Positions 52,701 through 64,000 of a stretch of DNA of 64,000 nucleotides are shown here, one piece after another (positions within the stretch are counted from its first letter, which is position 1; every line of letters begins with the position of its first letter). Position numbers and translations under genes: made by a program. The DNA comes from Zychaea mexicana (taxonomy: Eukaryota > Mucoromycota > Mucoromycetes > Mucorales > Lichtheimiaceae), in assembly GCF_025766255.1 (NCBI RefSeq), contig NW_026516665.1, positions 930,001 to 994,000 on the forward strand, given 5' to 3'. The notes below the pieces were generated by a model. It did not search any database, was not told the origin of the DNA, and was given only the letters and a program-made list of their open reading frames with translations.

Positions 52701-52893
52701 CAATCGTCTGGTGTACCAGATGAACCGTCGACAGATCTTACAGTTTGCACGTGAGAACCCTCCGATCCAAAAGCACTTGGATTTGCAAGAACGCAAGAAC
52801 AAGCTAGAAGACGTCATGGACAAGTTGAGCTACCTTGTCAAGAGACAAGCAGACAGACAGGCTCGGGCAAAGATGAGCTCCTTTAGTGCTTAA
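49777..52893 (+). CDS. MGM1: Mitochondrial dynamin-like GTPase, MGM1/OPA1 family
   Basis: Inner-membrane fusion and cristae-shaping GTPase. Four exons (49777-50149, 50262-50826, 50902-52570, 52636-52893) join in phase to 954 residues. The N-terminus [20 protein letters not shown] is Arg-rich and acid-free, a mitochondrial presequence. A hydrophobic stretch around [20 protein letters not shown] is the likely membrane anchor near the rhomboid-processed region. A low-complexity Gly/Ala/Glu segment follows. GTPase motifs: G1 [19 protein letters not shown], switch region [19 protein letters not shown]3 LIDLPGYI, G4 GVITKMDLV. The stalk ends with an assembly-domain-like tail [20 protein letters not shown]. 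The MGM1-specific context ([18 protein letters not shown]) separates it from cytosolic dynamins. It probably shares a short divergent promoter with the SNF2-family gene. Confidence 0.95.
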
Positions 52894-53222
52894 AAAAAGC
52901 AAAAAGAAAAAGCTATGATTTATTATGGTTTTACCCTAGTCCTCCCCTTTCCCAAAATACATGTAATAGTGTGCTGTAATTCATCCATCCCATCCTCCCT
53001 TGACGTGTAACAGCAAAGCCTTAGAAGATATACATATTATATATATATATACATACCCCTCTCAAGAACATCTGTCTCTCTCTCTCTCTCTCTCTCTCTA
53101 AACCCCCCCCCCCTTCACAATCTGTTAATAATACCTTTTGCCTCTTTTATCATACACAACTTTGGAGAAGAAGAAGAAGGAGGAGGAGGAGAAGGAATAG
53201 TGTGAATTAGAAGACATGTATT
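52894..53222. other. Convergent 3' region of MGM1 and EDC3 with a TC microsatellite
   Basis: AATAAA-poor, T-rich sequence. It contains a short TA run near 53040, a (CT)n run at about 53072-53100 and a C homopolymer of about ten bases after it. Confidence 0.6.
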
Positions 53223-53733
53223 TTATATTACATACTCTAAAGCGACCAGGAAATCGGCACCCCACGGTGCGGTCCACCCCTTGACACCTGCTCGTTTCCA
53301 ACATATCTTGGGAATACCGATATCCGCCATGTACAATTCTCCAGTCACATCCTGCGAAACACATCCAGACTTGGGTGCTCCCAAGCATACGGTCCACTGA
53401 GGATGGATGGCGTCTACTCGTTGTTTAAATGAATCTATGTTTGCACGCCCAGAAATCAGACACACATTGAGAAAGAGAAAGACTTACCGGTGTGAGGGTC
53501 TCCTACTGCACTAGGGAAATCAATGCTCAGAACCGGTGTTGCTTGTTCAGATGCCCAATGGATCATTTCACGCAGCGCTTGATTGCCACCCGCCTCTTCC
53601 CCGTCGTCATCGTCATCACCATCGCTTTTGAATTGCTGAGTACCGGTCATGGCATCGATAATTAGATCAGCCGTCCAGTGTTGTAGTACTGATTTGAAAA
53701 AGTTCGTAGAGTCAGTCACTCGTTTTTCGTCGC

Positions 53734-53764
<31 letters not shown>

Positions 53765-55587
53765 CAGGTCTGAGAGGAAAAGGGAGCAGGTACCTTTTGG
53801 ATCGTTAATAAGCTTGCCACCAGCTTGCTCAATCATGGTTTGTTGCTGTGCAACCGTGTCACACAATGCTGTTCGTTCCTCATTCATGCAAACGGCAACG
53901 TGATACCCACGGTTGATTAAATGCCGCGCAGCAGATAAACCGTTCGCACCAATCTTATTGTTACCTGCCAAGACGATGACCACAGGTACTACTTGGTCGT
54001 CCTTTCTCCGCCGAATATCTCCTTTGATATTCACATTAAGAATGTGAATGTCCTGCCCTCTGTACGATTTTTTTCCACGATTTCCATTGGTGACACACAT
54101 ACATGCACAAACATGGGATTATACACATACCGAGAATCTGGAGTGCCTTCAAGCTGATACATCGACCACCATTCTCTATAAGCTGATCTTCTGAAGGGCC
54201 TGTCATTTTCACTTTACACGTACCACGCATATTTAGAGATGCATGCTTGTTTTAAGAACGGTACATGAAAGAAAAAAAAAAAAGAGATGCTCACCACATT
54301 CATGTTCAGCGTGGGCCATCTGTAACGGCGACACGACGACACAGTCGATATGACTATCCAAGGTGCGTAGCCTGCTGCTTGATGGCACAGGCGAAGGCGT
54401 GGTGGACGCGACAACGACGGTTCTTTTTTTATGCCGACGACGGCCTCGTGTGCTTTCGTCCGACGTGGTCCGTGATTCTGTATCACTCTCATCTCCGATG
54501 CTTTCATCGGCTTCGCTTTCGTCATCCAACACATTCTCGGTGGGCAACAAATTTTTCCGAGGAGGCTGTTGCTTCTGTGGAAGGCGATTCAGTGTCACCA
54601 ACAGCGTATCTGACGTGGTGTCATCCAGCTCCTAATGTCGTAAATGGAAAAATAAAAGTTACTATCGGCATCATGAACAGATCCAGAAAGAGGCAGAAAC
54701 CTTACACGTATCTCTGCAAACACCTTTGCCTTATCAAACATGTCCAAGTTTGCTTGGAAATCAAACTCCTTTTCTCTGAACCCATTCACATCTTCATTTG
54801 CCCATCCATTTTCTTTGGGCGTTATTCCTGGTATGCGTTGCTGCTGTTGCTGTTGCTGTTGTTGCTGTTTTCGGCCTAATTTTTACTCTCGGTATTCAGT
54901 TACATTCATTCTTTCCGCAACCCTCCCTCGATCTCCATCCATCGCATATACGATATCCAACCTGTACAAGAAGATAAGGACTTGACTGGCATATTATTCT
55001 ACAGTCATATGGAATAAGCAGCATCTTAGAATAGCTTTCTTTATGCAGACTTCCATTGGGTAGCAAAAGAGAATCATGAGAGCGAAAAACACACCTTTTT
55101 ATGCTGGATACTCTTCACTCGATCATTACTGCTTTTCTTTTCGACTGTCTTCTTTCGACTACTGCTGACTGTGCTTTGTACATTGCAGCTCTTGGACGTC
55201 TTTGGCACGATGGTGGTGGTTGTTTTTGCTGTTGCGGTGGTCGTCGTACTTGTTGCTGTCTTTCTCTTGTCGGCTGTTTTTTTCTGAATAACTTGCAAAT
55301 CAACAATCTCGTTTCCATTAACGCCATAAACCGAAGTGAAATGAGGAGGTTGCCCGGGAAACTCAAGTTCCACTATTGTAACCAAGAAGTAGGATTGAGT
55401 CAGGTTTTACGGTTTTTCTTTTTTTTCTCGTAAATATATATAAGGTCCAGAAAACAACGACACAAAACACACCATCTTTAAGAGTCATCTGTTGAGAGGC
55501 AGGTTCGATATGTGCCACAGTGCCACTGAGCTTTAAGCCAGAATGCAATTGTACTGCAATAACAAGTCCAAGAAAAGCTTCTGCCAT
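53223..55587 (-). CDS. EDC3: Enhancer of mRNA decapping 3 (LSm, FDF and YjeF-N domains)
   Basis: P-body scaffold that activates the Dcp1-Dcp2 decapping enzyme. It starts at 55587 with MAEAFLGLVIAVQLHSGLKL and continues SGTVAHIEPASQQMTLKD, VELEFPGQPPHFTSVYGVNG and EIVDLQVIQ, the divergent LSm domain. A basic, low-complexity linker (KTATSTTTTATAK) follows. The FDF motif is EFDFQANLDMFDKAKVFAEI near 54760, then RLPQKQQPPRKNLLPTENVL. The YjeF_N domain, with its Rossmann-like fold, has VPVVIVLAGNNKIGANGLSA, ARHLINRGYHVAVCMNEE, TADLIIDAMTG, VLSIDFPSAVGDPHTG and the end WTAPWGADFLVALEYVI. An Asp/Glu run (DGDDDDDGEEAGG) is inserted in the YjeF domain. An intron near 53740 carries a (TAG)n repeat. It diverges from DOT1. 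Confidence 0.92.
53733..53764. repeat. (TAG)n microsatellite in an EDC3 intron
   Basis: About ten GTA/TAG units between the YjeF-N exons; on the coding strand they read CTA repeats and do not enter the protein. Confidence 0.9.
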
Positions 55588-56426
55588 GTTATTCTTATGT
55601 CGAGTTTTTCTTTTTTTGGGTGTGTGTGCTTATTGAGTCTGAGTCGTTGGAATGCGTAATAAATAGAGCGGGTGGTTTAGTAGTTGTATGCGTGTGGTTA
55701 TGAGTGATATGCGTAGACGAGTGTGTGTGTGTGTGTGGTTGTTGATGGGGGGCAGAGGGGATGTCGATCGAAACAAAATAATGAAAAAGAAGAAACGAGT
55801 GAAAAAACCTGTTCCGAACACGTTTGAATTCTGGTGTGGTTCGTCGGCTGTCGTAACACGTTTACGTGACGGTTTGCCATGCGCTTCAGCAGTAGTTACA
55901 TAATCATTTTGATTTTAGCATGGCGATGTTTGTTCCCCTCCTGTTGTTGCTTTGACTGCTGCTGCTGCTACTGCTGATGATGGTGACAGTGCCTGGTTCA
56001 TACAGCAGAGACTGCATGCCACTGCCATCCAAATAGTACTCGGATCAAAGATTTTTCTTTCTTCATTCTATTACTTTTAATAGTATAGGCTATACAAATT
56101 TTACTACCATCAACATCATTATCATCACGCAGCAAACGCTGACGATGCCAGTCTGCTCTCGATATGTTTTTCCTTCCTGCGAAGCACAGAATAACCAAAG
56201 TTTGCTACCGTCTATTGCTATTCATACCAAAGGCTCTGCACATTAAGAATAAAGAAGACGGGTTAAGCTTGCTCTCTCTTCGAAATTCGGTAATACAAAG
56301 TTCCGTCAAGCGGTTTTTTTCAAGTGCCACACACTTTTCCTCCACTTTAACTCCCTCCCTTTCTTTCCACTCCCCCCTTCTCCTCCTCCCCCCCCTTTTT
56401 TTTCTCTGTGCAAAACTGTTTCAACA
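55588..56426. other. Divergent promoter region of EDC3 and DOT1
   Basis: No independent gene seen. A GT-rich run at about 55722-55740 and a CTG-containing run near 55955 are present; the DOT1 side ends in a long pyrimidine-rich leader with C and T homopolymers just before the ATG. Confidence 0.55.
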
Positions 56427-58224
56427 ATGAATACGGCCATTGCGTGTACAGAAGAAAACCATATGAACAAAAGGACCACAATTGACGCCGGTGGAGCAAG
56501 TGCCCTTAAACGACGTCTTTCAAAATCGAGTAGTGACCATGCTCCGGAGAAAAGACTACGGGAAGACAAGAAGAAGCCGTCAACAACCACCAATGCTACT
56601 ACTACCACCACTACTAATGGATCATTAGCAGCACCAACAAAGCCCAATGCATCAGCAAGACCTAAAATGGTCACCTCTGACCGCATTGTACGAGCCTCTC
56701 AGTCAAAGTATCGACCATGTATGTACAACGCTTGTTTTTGAACACTAATGCCAGGGTGTGTGTTCAAGATCTCCTTGTTCCTTTCTAATCCATTCTCTCT
56801 CTCTTGTTTTTTTCTTGGTCATTCTGTCCAAAGATTTCACAGCAGAAGTTGGGGAAGATTCAATTGATTCTCGAGGCTCACCTACTGGTGATCCCAATCT
56901 GCAAACGGTATTAGAGTATCCTGGCGATAGTGAAAAGTGAGTGCTCGCTTCTTTATCTATCTTTGCATGCAAAAAGATGACACAGTGAGGGAGAGTATTA
57001 ACGTGGCTCTTGTGGTGATTAGCTTTCTATTGCTTCGACCTGTGTTGAAGAATACGAGCAGCAACCGAACGCCGCAGGCGGTGGAGGATGTGGAGGACAA
57101 GGACGAATATAACCCCATCACAGATTTGATCCGATCGGCATACTTTATCTACGAAAGTTATCTGACCCCAGAGCAGCAGGAACTTCTTGGCGACGAATCA
57201 CAGGGTATCATGCGCAACCTCAACAAGCATCGTAACCGACGCAACGCTGCTGGCTTTATCGAGGCTGTCAATGATTTCAATCGAGTCATTCGTGATTTGA
57301 AGGCCAAGGGCGAGCTGAGCAAAAATGCAAAGGCTATGCGCCATCCGAGCTATGATTTGGCTTGTCACATTCTGTACCAAGTGTATAGTCGAACTGTTGC
57401 GCCGCAGGCGGATGCACTCAACAATTATCAAGGTAAGTTTAATGACTGGTTAAACAAGCACGGGCCGATATGTTGTGAGCTCAATGCCATCCCGCATCGA
57501 TTGTTATGGTAGCATTCTCAAATAACGTATACGGAGAAATCAACCCAGTTCTGGTCAAGGATTTCATCAGCAAGACAAAAGTGAATTCACATAGTGTTTT
57601 TATGGATATGGGATGTGGGATTGGCAATGTGGTATTGCAAGTTGCAGCACAGACGGGATGCGAAGCTTATGGTATCGAGATCATGGAGGTACCTTGCAAG
57701 TGTGCAAAGCGACAACTGAAGGAATATGCTGCACGGATGAAGTAAGTTGTGTGTCTGTTTTTTTGGGGCTGGTAAATAAGGTAACCTGTGTGATGAATAT
57801 ACCTTGTCATACTCATGATTGGGCGTTTTCTAGAGCATGGCGTCTACCCACAGGCAAAATCCATTTCCGACACGGTGACTTTCTGGACGTTGGATCGAGT
57901 GACATGTACCAAACGTTGAAGCGGGCAGACGTGCTGTTGGTCAACAACTATGCGTTCGATATGGAGACCAACCATAAGCTTGCGCAGCTGTTCTTGGACT
58001 TGAAGGAAGGCACTAAAATCATCTCACTCAAGTCGTTCGTACCAAAAACTCACAAGATCAACCAACGGACATTCGACAAGCCAGAGTCGATTCTGCGTGT
58101 GGAAGAGTTTGAGTATTTCTCGGAGGCTGTAAGCTGGACCAATAACGGAGGCACCTATTACATTGCAACCGTCGACAGGAGTCGTCTGAAACCTTTCTAT
58201 GAAGGCATGTACCCCTCAACGTGA
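56427..58224 (+). CDS. DOT1: Histone H3 lysine-79 methyltransferase DOT1
   Basis: SAM-dependent, non-SET methyltransferase for H3K79. The start is at 56427 (MNTAIACTEENHMNKRTTID). The N-terminal 95 residues are Lys- and Thr-rich, a DNA/nucleosome-contacting basic region as in yeast Dot1. Exons then give the helical DOT1 N-lobe: YNPITDLIRSAYFIYESYLT, KHRNRRNAAGFIEAVNDFNR, AMRHPSYDLACHILYQVYSR. The catalytic core has AFSNNVYGEINPVLVKDFIS, the SAM motif MDMGCGIGNVVLQVAAQTGC, AYGIEIMEVPCKCAKRQLKE, GDFLDVGSSDMYQTLKRADV, the catalytic-loop VNNYAFD and TKIISLKSFVPKT. The C-terminus is YYIATVDRSRLKPFYEGMYP. Four or more introns. The motif-I Met-Asp start (MDMGCG, usually DLGSG) is slightly unusual but keeps the Asp and Gly residues. 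Confidence 0.95.
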
Positions 58225-58417
58225 AGATATGCAGCTTTTATATAAGCAAGAGAAACATGCGTTATTATGTAAACCCTTTTTTTTAATGTAGCGACTGTGT
58301 ATAAAAAGAAACCCCCATCTCGTATTGTAATTCTTATAAAGAAAAACCACCTTTCTATTTATTTAATATCAAACTGGGACAACTGTAACTTGTGGACCTA
58401 CTGTCTTTTGTGTAACA

Positions 58418-61400
58418 ATGACGAGCTGTCTCGCTCTTCCAAAAACCCGCCCTTTTGCAGGCACCCGTGCGCGTTTTCCATACCTACAACAGCGTTGGAT
58501 CTCGGCCATGCTTCGAGTTGCATTGCGTCGCCCGACCTTGATCCGCGCTGCTGCATTATCGAAGCGATCCATCTCCAACACACCCTTTTTATCTAAGCGG
58601 GTCACACGAGGGAGTCTTGACGACGTTTTTAAAGAAGTGGAACCTGCTCCTGCTACTGTAACCGAAAAACAGACAGCGCCACGGAAAAAACAGCAGCAGA
58701 AACGAAAACAAGTGGAAGCAAATGACGGAAATCTCGAACCCAAGCCTGATTCCACCGGCTCAATTGTTTTGGATACGGTTAGAAAATATACCAAAAAGCA
58801 TCCGGACTGCGTCCTGCTCGTACAAGTAGGCGACTTTTACGAGGTGAGTATGTATCTACAGATGAAAGCTGCTTTTAGAGCCATATATAATATATATAAG
58901 AGAGAGAGTGTGTGTGTCAGACAACGATGGTTTAAACCGATATATGCACTTTAGCTGTACGAGTCTCATGCTACTCAGTATGCTACGCGATTGGACCTGA
59001 AATTGACGCGAAAAGAAATGACGTCCGGCGTGATTGTTGACTTTGCTGGATTTCCCTCGCGCTCGCTGGATCGGTATCTGGATATGCTGGTGAATCAACT
59101 CGGATGCCGTGTTGCCCTGTGTGAGCAATACGCCCCGGTCAAACGCGAAAGCGATGCATCTGTTGTCGGTATTCAACGTCAAGTCTCGCGCGTTATCACG
59201 CCTGGCACTGTGATCGAAGAACGGTTTCTGGATTCGCATGCTTACAACTACCTTTTGGCCATCCTACCGACAGCACACGACAGCGGTGAATCCGGATTAG
59301 CGTGGATTGACGTATCGATAGGCGAATTCATGGTCCAGTCTTCTAAAGTCAATGTACTCAAGGACGATATTGCACGTATCCGGCCTCGAGAGATCATTTT
59401 ACCGAAAACACTAAAATCGGTGATTGAAGACCAAGATCTCAACCACCCTGTCGTCCGCATCGTTTCCAGTAACCCGGGTATTTCTGTGACGTTCGTGCCA
59501 GAAGATCGATTCGATAGTAACGCGGGTCAGCGTGTCATTGAAACCATGTTCGGATCCGTGGCAGACGACGCTTTTAGCAGCCCTGAACTTGCAGCTAGCA
59601 ATGCACTATTGAATTACATTGGCGACACCCATCCGCACGGAAAGCCTCGGCTCCTCAAGCCTATCCGTATGAGCATTGACGAAACTTTACAGATCGACAG
59701 TGCTACAGTCGCATCGTTAGAGCTCGTGAAAAGTTTACGTGATGGAGGGAAAACAAACAGTTTGCTAAGCTGCCTCAATCACACTGTGACAAATGCTGGA
59801 TCGCGACAGCTCACTCAGTGGCTATTAGCACCGTCTTCCTCCATCAGCACAATCCAACGCCGCCACGATATTGTCGAGTTTTTTGTATCCGATAATTTCA
59901 TTTTGGATGACGTTCGTACAGTTCTTAGAGATAGCGCGGACGCACAACGAGCTTTGCAACGATTGGCGCTCCGTCGTGGACAGTACTCAGATTTGATCGA
60001 AATAGGGTCGACCTTGAATGCTATCAAAATAACCAAAGACATACTGCGAAGCGTGCGTTCAGAAACAGCATCATCGTCGCTGTCATCACCAACAGCAGCG
60101 ATAGTGGATCTGGCGATGTCGCTTGATCCGCACGAGAGCCTTGCTGATTATATCGCGTCGGTTATTGATCCGGAGCGGATCTTGTCCGACGAGACCAAAG
60201 ACGCGAGCTATGGGTTCATTAACGCTGATTTCGATCCGCAGCTACGAAACCTTCATCAAACGCTTAACGCGTTACACCGAAAAAAGGACGCTTTTCAAGA
60301 ATCATTACGAGCGATTTGCGGCAACTCAGCATCCCTGCTAGTGAATACGCTATACAAACACGTCGTGGAAATCAATGCATCACAAGCCAGCAAGCTTCTC
60401 AGCCACTATCCACAAGCATCGCTCGTCAATCAAACAAAAATCAAACATCGCTTCCAGCTGTCAGAATGGACCGATCTATCGATCCTTATCCAAAACACGC
60501 ACGCTCAGATTGTCGAGCTTGAAAATCAGATATGGGACAAGGCCGTAGACCATGTGCTTACGCATTCTGCATCCATCATTGCTACAAGCGCAATCATTGC
60601 ACAACTGGATGTGTTTTGCTCTTTTGCTTGGATGGCACGACGACTTAAATATGTGCGGCCCACAATGTACGCAGATCACAATACCGACATGCGTATCATT
60701 GGTGGACGACATCCTGTTGTCGAATCAAACTTGGCGCAAAAAGGTCGATCTTTTATCAAGAACGACTGTATTCTTGCTGGTGACAAGCATCGTAGCTGGT
60801 TACTGACCGGGCCTAACATGGGTGGCAAGAGCACATTTTTAAGGCAAAATGCCATCATCGTCATTCTTGCACATATGGGCTCGTTCGTACCCGCACTAAG
60901 CGCAGAAATTGGTGTGGCGGACAGAGTCATGAGCCGAATCGGTACGGCGGATGACCTTGCTCAGGACTTGTCAACTTTCATGGTGGAAATGATGGAAACG
61001 GCCAATATTTTGACTTATGCGACACCACGATCCTTGGTGATAATGGATGAGGTGGGTCGTGGTACTGCTACCACAGATGGTGTCTCGCTAGCCTATGCTA
61101 TTTTGGCTTATCTGCACACACATTCAAAGTCTCGCTTGCTCTTTGCGACCCATTATCACGAGCTCTCGGACATGGTTAAGCGAAGACAAGACTTGTCGAC
61201 GATTCAGCTCTATAAAACTGACCTTTCCGAGGACAGTACTGGACGCTTTGTATTTTTACACAAGATTCAACCTGGTGTGTGCCATCAATCTCATGGCCTT
61301 AAAGTAGCACAGTTAGCTGGTACAGTATTTTGTCTTCCCATCTAACCGCTCTTGTTTATTCCTCCCATTCCTTCGCATCCTTAAATACTCTGAAGATAAT

Positions 61401-61491
61401 CTAATGTTAATTTGTTATACTAGGCCTACCTCCTGAGGTAATTAGTACAGCAACGAATGTTTGGAAATCACTGAATAGCTCGGCTGTATAA
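58418..61491 (+). CDS. MSH1: Mitochondrial DNA mismatch repair protein, MutS homologue MSH1
   Basis: MutS-family ATPase for mitochondrial DNA maintenance. Three exons (58418-58843, 58955-61319, 61424-61491) join in phase to 952 residues. The N-terminus MTSCLALPKTRPFAGTRARF is basic and acid-free, a presequence. Mismatch-recognition domain: LLVQVGDFYELYESHATQYA, close to the canonical FYELY of MutS. Next come the connector, the lever (TVTNAGSRQLTQWLLAPSSS, as in bacterial MutS), then TNAGS-context clamps. The ATPase has the Walker A TGPNMGGKSTFLRQNAIIVI, FSTFMVEMMET-like LSTFMVEMMETANIL, Walker B LVIMDEVGRGTATTDGVSLA and the FATHYHEL signature. The C-terminus continues GVCHQSHGLKVAQLAG across the last intron to LPPEVISTATNVWKSLNSSA. 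A C-terminal extension such as a GIY-YIG nuclease is absent. Confidence 0.95.
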
Positions 61492-63127
61492 ATTGCACCT
61501 GCAGGCACAACAGGAAAGAAAAGTAATATAAAATCTTAACGATTTCAATTTGATACGTATCAAACTGAATATAATGTCAAAAAGCCTATTATCAGCTCCA
61601 CAATGTATTTCCTACATCCTCATCGTTACTTTGTATATTAAAGCTTCTTATATATCGTTTAACCGCCATTTAGTACTAGCTTTGAAAATATATTCTCGTA
61701 CAAGATCTTTTTCTCCACAGCATGGATAGCAGAAACGCAATAATAACATCATAACAATTAAAAAAATCATCAGCCGCACGACATAGCCGGTACTAAGAGA
61801 GACGAGCAGCTGAATACAGACTTTCCAATTTGAAAATCCGGCAGTTATACATGTCTGTTGGCGTATGCTCTGGTGTTGCCTCTTATAAAATAACCCCTTT
61901 TTACAAGGAGGGTCGCACCATATCCGTGGTAACAAGCAATTTAGGCGAACACAGAAGGTGAAAAGGAGTGTCAAAGTGTGATAAAGCGCGCTGTGATCGT
62001 GTTACTGTCGTCTGTCATTGTTCCCCGCTTTGTTTAGCACGGAACTGTGGGTGGGCAAAAAAATAAGGAACTTGTCAAGCACATGAAAAAAAGGCAAAGC
62101 AAAAAAAATAAAGCGGCAAAACGTTTATGAGAAGAGTGCGAAAAGAAAAAGATTGTTTTATTTTGTTTATCATTTTGTTTATTTGTGTTTAATAAAAAAT
62201 AAAAAGTTCGTTTTAATTATCCCACCACATACCCGAAGGTACGTGTCCACATTCCCACTGGTACATTGCAAAAGATTTCCTCCGGGCGGACCACTGAATC
62301 CAGCCAATCCTCAGAATCCTCTTGACAATCCCCAGCACAAGCATATGACCCGATCAGGGCACTAAACAGTGCATCTGTACTACAGATCAAAGCTGTACCA
62401 AAACGAACTGAAGAGAAGAGAAAAAAGAAAGGCGAAATTGCTCGCTTTATATAGACATTTTTTCTCGTTCGGGACTTCAAATCCCCGTGAATTCTCATTG
62501 GCCCGGATAACGGATTGCGAGTCAACTTGTGGGTTGCCTACTATGACATAACAAAACATACAGCACCAAAGGAAATGAAAGGAATGGTATACCCGATGGT
62601 CAAGTAGACTAGCGTGCTTCGGCGGTAGTGGTACGTGTCTCTCACCATGCGGAGCTGTACCCTCCGATGGTATCGGCGCTTGTTTGTGAGTGGGCCGTGC
62701 ACGGCACCGTGTCAAGCAAAAACAAAGACACGAATGCGAATGAGCGTGTAGATTCACGGAAAAGGCGCTTTTCTGCGAGCAATAAAATGGCAATATGGTA
62801 ATGACTGACAAGGGTAAACAACCTAAAAGGCTCTCCGGCATTAGCTGTTTAGTAAATATCAAGGACACGATCCTCCCAGCAGCCAGTTTCTATTCTTCAC
62901 CCAACAAGGTAAACAGTATAGAGCGTAGTCCACGAACCATTCCATTTTATTAGCATCTTTTGATTGTATGTGTGGTGCATAATGTTGTGCGTGTGCGGGC
63001 ATAGATACAACACACACTTGACCCCAACGCTGCACTAAATGAAAAAGACCCGTTGCCTTTTATCTTAAACTGTGCAAGAACAGTTCTTTGAACTACGCCG
63101 TGTAACCTCTTCCCTCCGTCTCGAATT
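61492..63127. other. Intergenic stretch with possible small exons on the minus strand
   Basis: Two minus-strand pieces look faintly coding: around 62700-62600 with PTHKQAPIPSEGTAPHGERH, then VPLPPKHASLLDHR before a GTATAC donor, and around 62525-62450 with DSQSVIRANENSRGFEVPNE. A third (62350-62220) has ACAGDCQEDSEDWLDSVVRP. No continuous splice model or family emerges, so no gene is claimed. Confidence 0.3.
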
Positions 63128-63296
63128 TATACTGCTGCTGGTGAGGAGGTGCCCACCCTCCATCTCAGTTTATGCTGCTGCTGCAAAAATTACATCCTCA
63201 TCCCAAGTATGTGCTGCTGCAGACAAGTTGGCCCGCTCATGATGAGTATACGCTGCCGCTAGTGAATTCGACTCATCCTTCATTGTTTTTCATTGC
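63128..63296. repeat. Degenerate tandem repeat, about four to five units of 34-43 bp with CTG cores
   Basis: TATACTGCTGCTG near 63128, TATGCTGCTGCTG near 63171, TATGTGCTGCTGC near 63208 and TATACGCTGCCGC near 63247, each followed by a CTCATC-like element; a weaker unit follows near 63286. Confidence 0.7.
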
Positions 63297-64000
63297 TGCC
63301 GATAAAGTAAATAGGTTCGTTTGTTTTTGTGCGATTCTACCTTCCTTTTAAGCAGCGTTCAAGATCCATTGGGACGATCAGAAGAATAACACTATACACG
63401 ATGACTTCCTACAACTTTTGACACTTTTGCGCGTGATTCGTTGCTCCCTTTATCACCTTGTTCACTCGCCATCCCTTTGTGCGTTTCGAGTGCAAAGTCA
63501 ATTGGCCAAATCGTTGCGTCACAATGCGCTTTCACTCTACATAGTTTTCGTTTCAGGGGAAAGCTTTTGGGACGTTCAAGGTTTGACACAGACGCGTAAA
63601 TTTGTCACTATCCAAAAGAGAAAGATTTGTGTTGCGCTCTTCCTAAATTCCTCATTCCTAGACTACCTTTGCTTCCTGCTGATTTACGTCCATTATGCTT
63701 GTCGTTGGTGTGGATTTGTGCCCACGCGTTCATAGCCTTTGTTATGTAATAAAAAAACAGAGAGACGTAGCGAACTTTCCCCTATTGTTGCCTATTTCCA
63801 AAGCAAAATACACATTGTGTCTCTGATCGTCTTTTTGTAGACTACTTGTCGTTGCCGAATTAATGTTGTTATAATAAAGCCCGAGAGAAACCTCCTGCTC
63901 TTTTGTAGTTGCTTTTTATATACGCTAAGAGCACCGTTTACTGTGCATTACGTCCCACTCAGCTTAACATATAGTCCCTTTTGGTATAAATTACGATCCG
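63297..64000. other. Window end, no gene recognised
   Basis: A 105-codon plus frame (63418-63735) and its antisense shadow show no motifs. A pyrimidine-rich stretch and a TATATACG element near 63917 could be the promoter of a gene beyond the window edge. Confidence 0.35.

Noticed and set aside
62380..62868. 162-codon minus-strand frame
   Set aside because: Only parts look coding, with a likely splice donor inside; the full frame has no family or start support.
63128..63296. CRISPR-like array
   Set aside because: Units diverge, spacers are not distinct and the organism is a fungus; a degenerate tandem repeat explains it.

Overview
The window is nuclear DNA of a filamentous fungus. Genes are broken by many short introns (about 50-120 nt, GT-AG, often with a CTAAC-like branch site), promoters are compact, and the gene set is fungal: SWI/SNF and SWR1 subunits, Dot1, Edc3, Mgm1, Msh1 and a fungal G-gamma. 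The gene style, the expanded aldehyde dehydrogenases and the Fanzor gene fit an early-diverging lineage, most likely Mucoromycota. That placement is inference from style, not from a marker gene.

0-7 kb: the 3' part of a SWI3/RSC8-type chromatin-remodelling subunit, a TRM7 tRNA 2'-O-methyltransferase (minus), a four-pass membrane protein, a small protein whose start follows a (CA)n tract directly, and a frameshifted gene remnant.

7.4-29 kb: a metabolic stretch with a complete aldehyde dehydrogenase (minus), a short-chain dehydrogenase, a GXWXG/DUF4334 protein (minus), an internally deleted ALDH remnant and a second complete ALDH (plus). Embedded in it are housekeeping genes: VPS72/YL1, PRMT1/HMT1, a proline-rich tail-anchored protein, a G-protein gamma subunit with a probable in-frame GC-AG intron, and PRPP synthetase.

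29-44 kb: a gene-poor, repeat-rich island with a decayed LINE reverse-transcriptase fragment, degenerate tandem repeats, and a large many-intron gene on the minus strand that I read as Fanzor, the eukaryotic homologue of the TnpB RNA-guided nuclease. Beside it is a Myb-like gene; much of the rest is empty.

44-64 kb: a dense housekeeping block: an STH1/SNF2-type SWI/SNF ATPase (minus), MGM1/OPA1 (plus), EDC3 (minus), DOT1 (plus) and MSH1 (plus), then 2.5 kb without a convincing gene that ends in a degenerate CTG-containing repeat. MGM1 and MSH1 both act in mitochondria; STH1, RSC8, VPS72, DOT1 and PRMT1 all act on chromatin. Their sharing a window is noted, not proof of functional linkage.
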